A program made the translations under genes and the position numbers. Positions 5,148 through 7,844 of a stretch of 7,844 nucleotides of DNA are shown piece by piece. The number at the start of each line of letters is the position of its first letter. Position 1 is the first letter of the stretch. This DNA is from CAZFLM01 sp964519955 (lineage in GTDB: Bacteria; Armatimonadota; Chthonomonadetes; Chthonomonadales; CAJBBX01), in assembly GCA_964519955.1 (NCBI GenBank), contig CAZFLM010000152.1, forward strand, positions 1 through 7,844. Reading direction: 5' to 3'. Below the pieces are notes generated by a model, which was not told where the DNA came from, made no database searches, and saw nothing but the letters and a program-made list of their open reading frames with translations.

Positions 5148-6185
5148 TTATGAGCCGCTGAGTAGGGACTGCCTGGATTCGCTTTGGCGGATGGCCGGGA
5201 ACTCCTCGAGCGCGCGGCCAGTGCCGATGGCCACGCACGAGAGCGGATCTTCCGCCACGTAGACTGGGATATCGGCCGCCGCCGAGAGCAGTCGATCGAG
5301 ACCGCGCAGCAACGCGCCGCCTCCCGTGAGCCAGACGCCGCGCTCGATGATGTCTGCGGAGAGTTCGGGCGGTGTCAGTTCCAGGACGGACTTCACGCGG
5401 TCGATGATCTGCGTCACGGGCTCGCTGAGCGCCTCGCGGATCTCCAGGGACGACACCGAGACCGTGCGGGGCAGGCCGGCGACGAGATCGCGGCCGCGCA
5501 CTTCCATGGTCGTCTCATGCTCCAGCGGGAAAGCCGAGCCGATCTTGATCTTGATCTCTTCGGCAGTTCTGTCGCCGATCATCAGGTTGTGCGCGCCCTT
5601 AATGTGGCGCGCGATCACCTCGTCCATCTTGTTGCCGCCCACGCGGAGGCTGCGCGAGATGCAGATGCCCTCGAGGGAGATGACCGCGATGTCGGTGGTC
5701 CCGCCGCCTATGTCGACCACCATGTTGCCGCCCGGGTTCGAGATGGGCAGCCCCGCGCCGATCGCGGCGGCCATCGGCTCCTCGATGGTGTAGGCCTCGC
5801 CGGCGCCCGCCTCGCGCGCGGCCTGGATCACGGCGCGGCGCTCGACACTGGTGACTCCGGAGGGGACGCAGACGAGGACGCGCGGCTTGAACACCTTCTT
5901 GCGCCCCACGACGCGAGCGATCAGGTGCTCGAGCATACGCTCGGTGGTGGTGTAGTCGGCGATGACCCCGTCGCACATCGGCCGGATGGCCACGATGTTG
6001 CCCGGGGTGCGCCCGATCATCAGGCGCGCCTCCTCGCCGACGGCCAGCACCTTCTTGGTCGACGCCGAGATCGCCACGACCGACGGCTCGCGCAGCACGA
6101 TGCCCTTGCCGCGCACATAGACCAGGATGTTGGCCGTGCCGAGGTCAATGCCGATCTCAGTTGTCAAACCTAGCACGCTGAACAT
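5148..6185 (-). CDS. mreB: Rod-shape-determining actin homologue MreB/Mbl
   Basis: MreB is the bacterial actin that forms membrane-bound filaments and guides the elongation machinery for side-wall peptidoglycan. This 345-residue protein has the actin-fold motifs: phosphate-1 IDLGTAN (13-19), GKGIVLREPSVVA (26-38), VLVCVPSGVTSVERRA (103-118), IEEPMAAAIGAGLP (134-147), phosphate-2 VVDIGGGTTDIAV (156-168), AEEIKIKIGSA (208-218), and the adenosine motif WLTGGGALLRGLD (285-297). The short hydrophobic N-terminus (MFSVLGL) fits a membrane-binding segment. The ATG at 6185 matches the family start, with GAAGG about 9 nt upstream. A GTG at 6212 with GAGGGG 5 nt upstream would add the nine residues MAPLRRRER and cannot be excluded. 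The C-terminus has a short Ser/Gln-rich tail (RQSESRQSLLSGS) past the usual end. No mreC or mreD follows; the next gene is the SLH gene. Confidence 0.95.
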   Translation of the reverse strand: MFSVLGLTTEIGIDLGTANILVYVRGKGIVLREPSVVAISASTKKVLAVGEEARLMIGRTPGNIVAIRPMCDGVIADYTTTERMLEHLIARVVGRKKVFKPRVLVCVPSGVTSVERRAVIQAAREAGAGEAYTIEEPMAAAIGAGLPISNPGGNMVVDIGGGTTDIAVISLEGICISRSLRVGGNKMDEVIARHIKGAHNLMIGDRTAEEIKIKIGSAFPLEHETTMEVRGRDLVAGLPRTVSVSSLEIREALSEPVTQIIDRVKSVLELTPPELSADIIERGVWLTGGGALLRGLDRLLSAAADIPVYVAEDPLSCVAIGTGRALEEFPAIRQSESRQSLLSGS

Positions 6186-6248
6186 CCTTTCGCGCCTTCG
6201 CAGCGGCGCCACGGTTGCCCCTCGATGGCCGCTGGCCCGAGGAAAGCC

Positions 6249-7499
6249 CTAGCTTGCGTCGATGTCGGCCCCGAGGGACTGCAGCTTGCCGACCAGGTTG
6301 TCATAGCCGCGGCAGATGTGCTCCGCGCCCGAGATCTCCGTCTCGCCCTCCGCCGCCATGCCCGCGATGACCAGCGCGGCGCCGGCCCGCAGGTCGGTGG
6401 CGTTGACGGGAGCGCCGGTCAGTTGGTCCACCCCGGCGATGACGGCGGAGCGGCCCTGCACACGGATGTCCGCCCCCATCCGGTTCAGCTCGTTCACATA
6501 GCGGAACCGGCTCTCGTAGACGTTCTCGGTGATGACCGAGGTCCCGTCCGCCACGGAGAGCAGCGCGGCGAAGGGCTGCTGCATGTCCGTGGGGAAGCTC
6601 GGATGCGGCATCGTCTTGATATCGATGGGCTTGGGCCGCCCCTGAGCCGCTACGTGGAGGCCGTCCGGCTGTTCCTCGACGCTCACCCCGGCCTCGACGA
6701 GCTTGCTGATGACCGGGCGCATGTGGTCGACGACGGCGTTCTCGATGACCAGGCTGCCGCCGGTGATGGCCGCGCCAATGGCGAAGGTGCCGGCCTCGAG
6801 GCGGTCCGGAATGATGGAGTACTCGCCTCCCGTGAGCCGCTCGACGCCGTGAATCGTCAGGCTGGTCGTGCCGGCTCCCTCGATGCTCGCGCCCAGGCTA
6901 TTCAGGAAGTGCACCAGGTCGACGACCTCGGGCTCGGTGGCGCAGTTCTCGATGCGCGTGTCGCCCTGAGCCAGGCACGCCGCGGTCATGAGGTGCTGCG
7001 TCGCGCCCGCGCTCTGGAAGTCGAAGTAGATGGCGGCGCCCTTCAGCTTCTCGCACTCGGCCGTGTAGACGCCGTGCTCCACATGCATCTGAGCGCCCAG
7101 CCGGCGCAGGCCGTCGAGGTGGAAGTTGACCGGGCGCGCCCCGATATCGCAGCCGCCAGGAACGGGGACGCGTGCGAAGCCGTACCGTGCCAACAGAGGG
7201 CCAAGCACGTTGAAAGAGGCGCGCATCTTGCGAACCAACTCGTAGGGCGCCTCGAGGCAGTGAATGGAGCGTGCGTCGATCGTGACGGCGTTCTGGTCGA
7301 CGAACCGTGTCACGGCGCCGAGGCCGTTCAGGAGTTCGACCATGGTGAGCGTATCGCCGATCCGCGGGATGTTGCGCAGATGGACGACACCGTCGACGAG
7401 CACGCATGCCGCCATGATGGCGAGCGTCGAGTTCTTGGACCCGCTTGTGGCGACTCTGCCCTCGAGTGGACGCCCGCCCTTGATGTAGATCGTCTCCAA
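6249..7499 (-). CDS. murA: UDP-N-acetylglucosamine 1-carboxyvinyltransferase MurA
   Basis: MurA transfers enolpyruvate from PEP to UDP-GlcNAc, the first committed step of peptidoglycan precursor synthesis in the cytoplasm. The 416-residue length is typical. Visible signatures are SGSKNSTL with Lys22 and Asn23 (substrate binding), MRASFNVLGPL (92-102), the catalytic loop PGGCDIGARPVNFH with Cys117 (equivalent to E. coli Cys115, the fosfomycin target) and Arg122, SFPTDMQ with the conserved catalytic Asp, DLRAGAAL, and a C-terminal EHICRGYDNL with the conserved Arg. The start codon is TTG at 7499, giving METIYIKGG, which aligns with the family start. GGAGG lies 10 nt upstream, and no in-frame ATG is a better fit. 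It is first in the probable murA-mreB-SLH transcript, 63 bp before mreB. Because the Cys is present, the enzyme should be fosfomycin-sensitive, by family knowledge. Confidence 0.96.
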   Translation of the reverse strand: METIYIKGGRPLEGRVATSGSKNSTLAIMAACVLVDGVVHLRNIPRIGDTLTMVELLNGLGAVTRFVDQNAVTIDARSIHCLEAPYELVRKMRASFNVLGPLLARYGFARVPVPGGCDIGARPVNFHLDGLRRLGAQMHVEHGVYTAECEKLKGAAIYFDFQSAGATQHLMTAACLAQGDTRIENCATEPEVVDLVHFLNSLGASIEGAGTTSLTIHGVERLTGGEYSIIPDRLEAGTFAIGAAITGGSLVIENAVVDHMRPVISKLVEAGVSVEEQPDGLHVAAQGRPKPIDIKTMPHPSFPTDMQQPFAALLSVADGTSVITENVYESRFRYVNELNRMGADIRVQGRSAVIAGVDQLTGAPVNATDLRAGAALVIAGMAAEGETEISGAEHICRGYDNLVGKLQSLGADIDAS

Positions 7500-7509
7500 A
7501 GACGGGGAA

Positions 7510-7514
7510 CCTCC
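7510..7514 (-). promoter_or_regulatory. Shine-Dalgarno site for the murA TTG start
   Basis: GGAGG on the minus strand lies 10 nt before the TTG at 7499. The spacing is slightly long but workable, and it supports TTG as the true start codon of murA. Confidence 0.55.
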
Positions 7515-7559
7515 ATCGGGGCCGCATGGCGGGAGTCACGCCCCCGCCGCTAGCCAGTA

Positions 7560-7589
7560 AGTATACTGCCGGAGAGTCCCCCAAGTCAA
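7560..7589 (-). promoter_or_regulatory. Sigma70-type promoter of murA
   Basis: On the minus strand TTGACT (7584-7589) and TATACT (7560-7565) are separated by 18 nt. Each hexamer matches the -35/-10 consensus at 5 of 6 positions. Transcription would begin near 7553, giving a leader of about 54 nt before the murA TTG. No comparably good promoter was seen before mreB or the SLH gene, so it probably drives all three. Confidence 0.7.
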
Positions 7590-7668
7590 CGGAGCGAGGC
7601 GAGCCGCCGCCGATGGCGGAAGCTGGGAGGAGGCGCCGCCTGACGCGGCGAACGTCGATGCCATCTCG

Positions 7669-7692
7669 GCAAGCCAAGGATTCCTGGCTTGC
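7669..7692. repeat. Inverted repeat upstream of the amidase gene
   Basis: GCAAGCCA (7669-7676) and TGGCTTGC (7685-7692) form a perfect 8-bp inverted repeat with an 8-nt spacer. It ends 29 nt before the amidase ATG. It could be an operator for a dimeric regulator, a leader hairpin near the ribosome-binding site, or chance. Nothing in the window indicates which regulator would bind. Confidence 0.4.
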
Positions 7693-7721
7693 GGCCGTGC
7701 TCAGCAGAGGGAGTAGCAGCC

Positions 7722-7844
7722 ATGCCTAAGCCATTCAGGGTCTGCCTCATGCCCGGACACGGGGGTGAGGACAGCGGCGCGTGCGACAACGGGCTCAAGG
7801 AGAAGACGGTCAACGCGAACCACGCCTGGGCCGTCGCCCAGGAG
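7722..7844 (+). CDS. N-acetylmuramoyl-L-alanine amidase (Amidase_3), 5' part
   Basis: The first 41 codons are present and the window ends inside the gene. The protein begins MPKPFRVCLMPGHGGEDSG and continues through ACDNGLKEKTVNANHAWAVA. This matches the N-terminus of the zinc amidase fold (Amidase_3, AmiC/CwlV type): PGHGG carries the first zinc-ligand His (residue 13), and NGLKEKTVN carries the metal-binding Glu (27). Such enzymes cut the bond between N-acetylmuramic acid and L-alanine of the stem peptide. The start has GAGGGAG 8 nt upstream. There is no signal peptide before the catalytic fold, so export would need another route, as for some spore, phage or holin-dependent lysins. It is divergent from murA, with 222 bp between the start codons. 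Later ligands and any wall-binding domain lie outside the window. Confidence 0.85.
   Translation, partial: MPKPFRVCLMPGHGGEDSGACDNGLKEKTVNANHAWAVAQE

Noticed and set aside
5184..6173. 329-codon plus-strand open frame
   Set aside because: It is the antisense shadow of mreB, with no recognisable motif.
6186..6212. GTG start nine codons upstream for MreB
   Set aside because: It has a reasonable ribosome-binding site, but the Arg-rich extension is unlike MreB N-termini and would bury the membrane-binding segment; it is kept only as an alternative.
6225..7553. 442-codon open frame on the plus strand
   Set aside because: It is the antisense shadow of murA; its Asp/Val/Arg/Ala-rich composition is typical of reverse reading of GC-rich genes, and MurA on the other strand matches its family throughout.

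Overview
The window is a GC-rich bacterial chromosome segment with seven complete protein genes that fit known families or have good start sites, one hypothetical gene, and the start of another gene at the right edge. No tRNA, rRNA, transposase, phage structural gene or CRISPR array was seen. The gene content (MreB, MurA, an S-layer-homology protein, a Clp1/Grc3-type polynucleotide kinase, intergenic heptamer repeat arrays) suggests a rod-shaped or elongating, diderm-like bacterium from a little-cultivated phylum. Armatimonadota is one guess, but the sequence alone does not settle the phylum.

Left part (1-2666). A minus-strand pair holds a secreted or membrane-anchored NTF2-like hypothetical protein (994-1497) followed by a PHP-domain phosphatase of the histidinol-phosphatase type (63-860). 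Its first metal motif reads Q-x-H instead of H-x-H. Divergent from this pair, 92 bp away, is a 358-residue Clp1/Grc3-like P-loop kinase (1590-2666) with intact Walker A, Clp1-type DxDxGQ and Walker B motifs.

Middle (2667-4457). This part is repeat-rich and gene-poor. A first 7-bp tandem array (2671-2754) precedes a 61-residue membrane protein (2844-3029), which ends in a 12-bp-stem terminator. A second, unrelated 7/14-bp array follows (3122-3208). After about 300 bp without a gene comes a membrane-anchored PilZ-domain protein (3503-4351) with both c-di-GMP-binding motifs intact. A third, purine-rich heptamer run and a 12-bp-stem bidirectional terminator separate it from the convergent cell-envelope cluster.

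Right part (4458-7844). A minus-strand, probably co-transcribed cluster runs murA (TTG start), mreB, then a small SLH-domain exported protein. It is driven by a good sigma70-type promoter at 7560-7589. Divergent from murA is the start of an N-acetylmuramoyl-L-alanine amidase (Amidase_3) without an apparent signal peptide, cut by the window end. Together these genes cover peptidoglycan precursor synthesis, placement of wall synthesis, wall-envelope attachment and wall hydrolysis.

The most unusual items are the bacterial Clp1-like kinase, the three sequence-unrelated heptamer arrays in neighbouring intergenic regions, and the coupling of mreB to an SLH gene in place of mreC/mreD.
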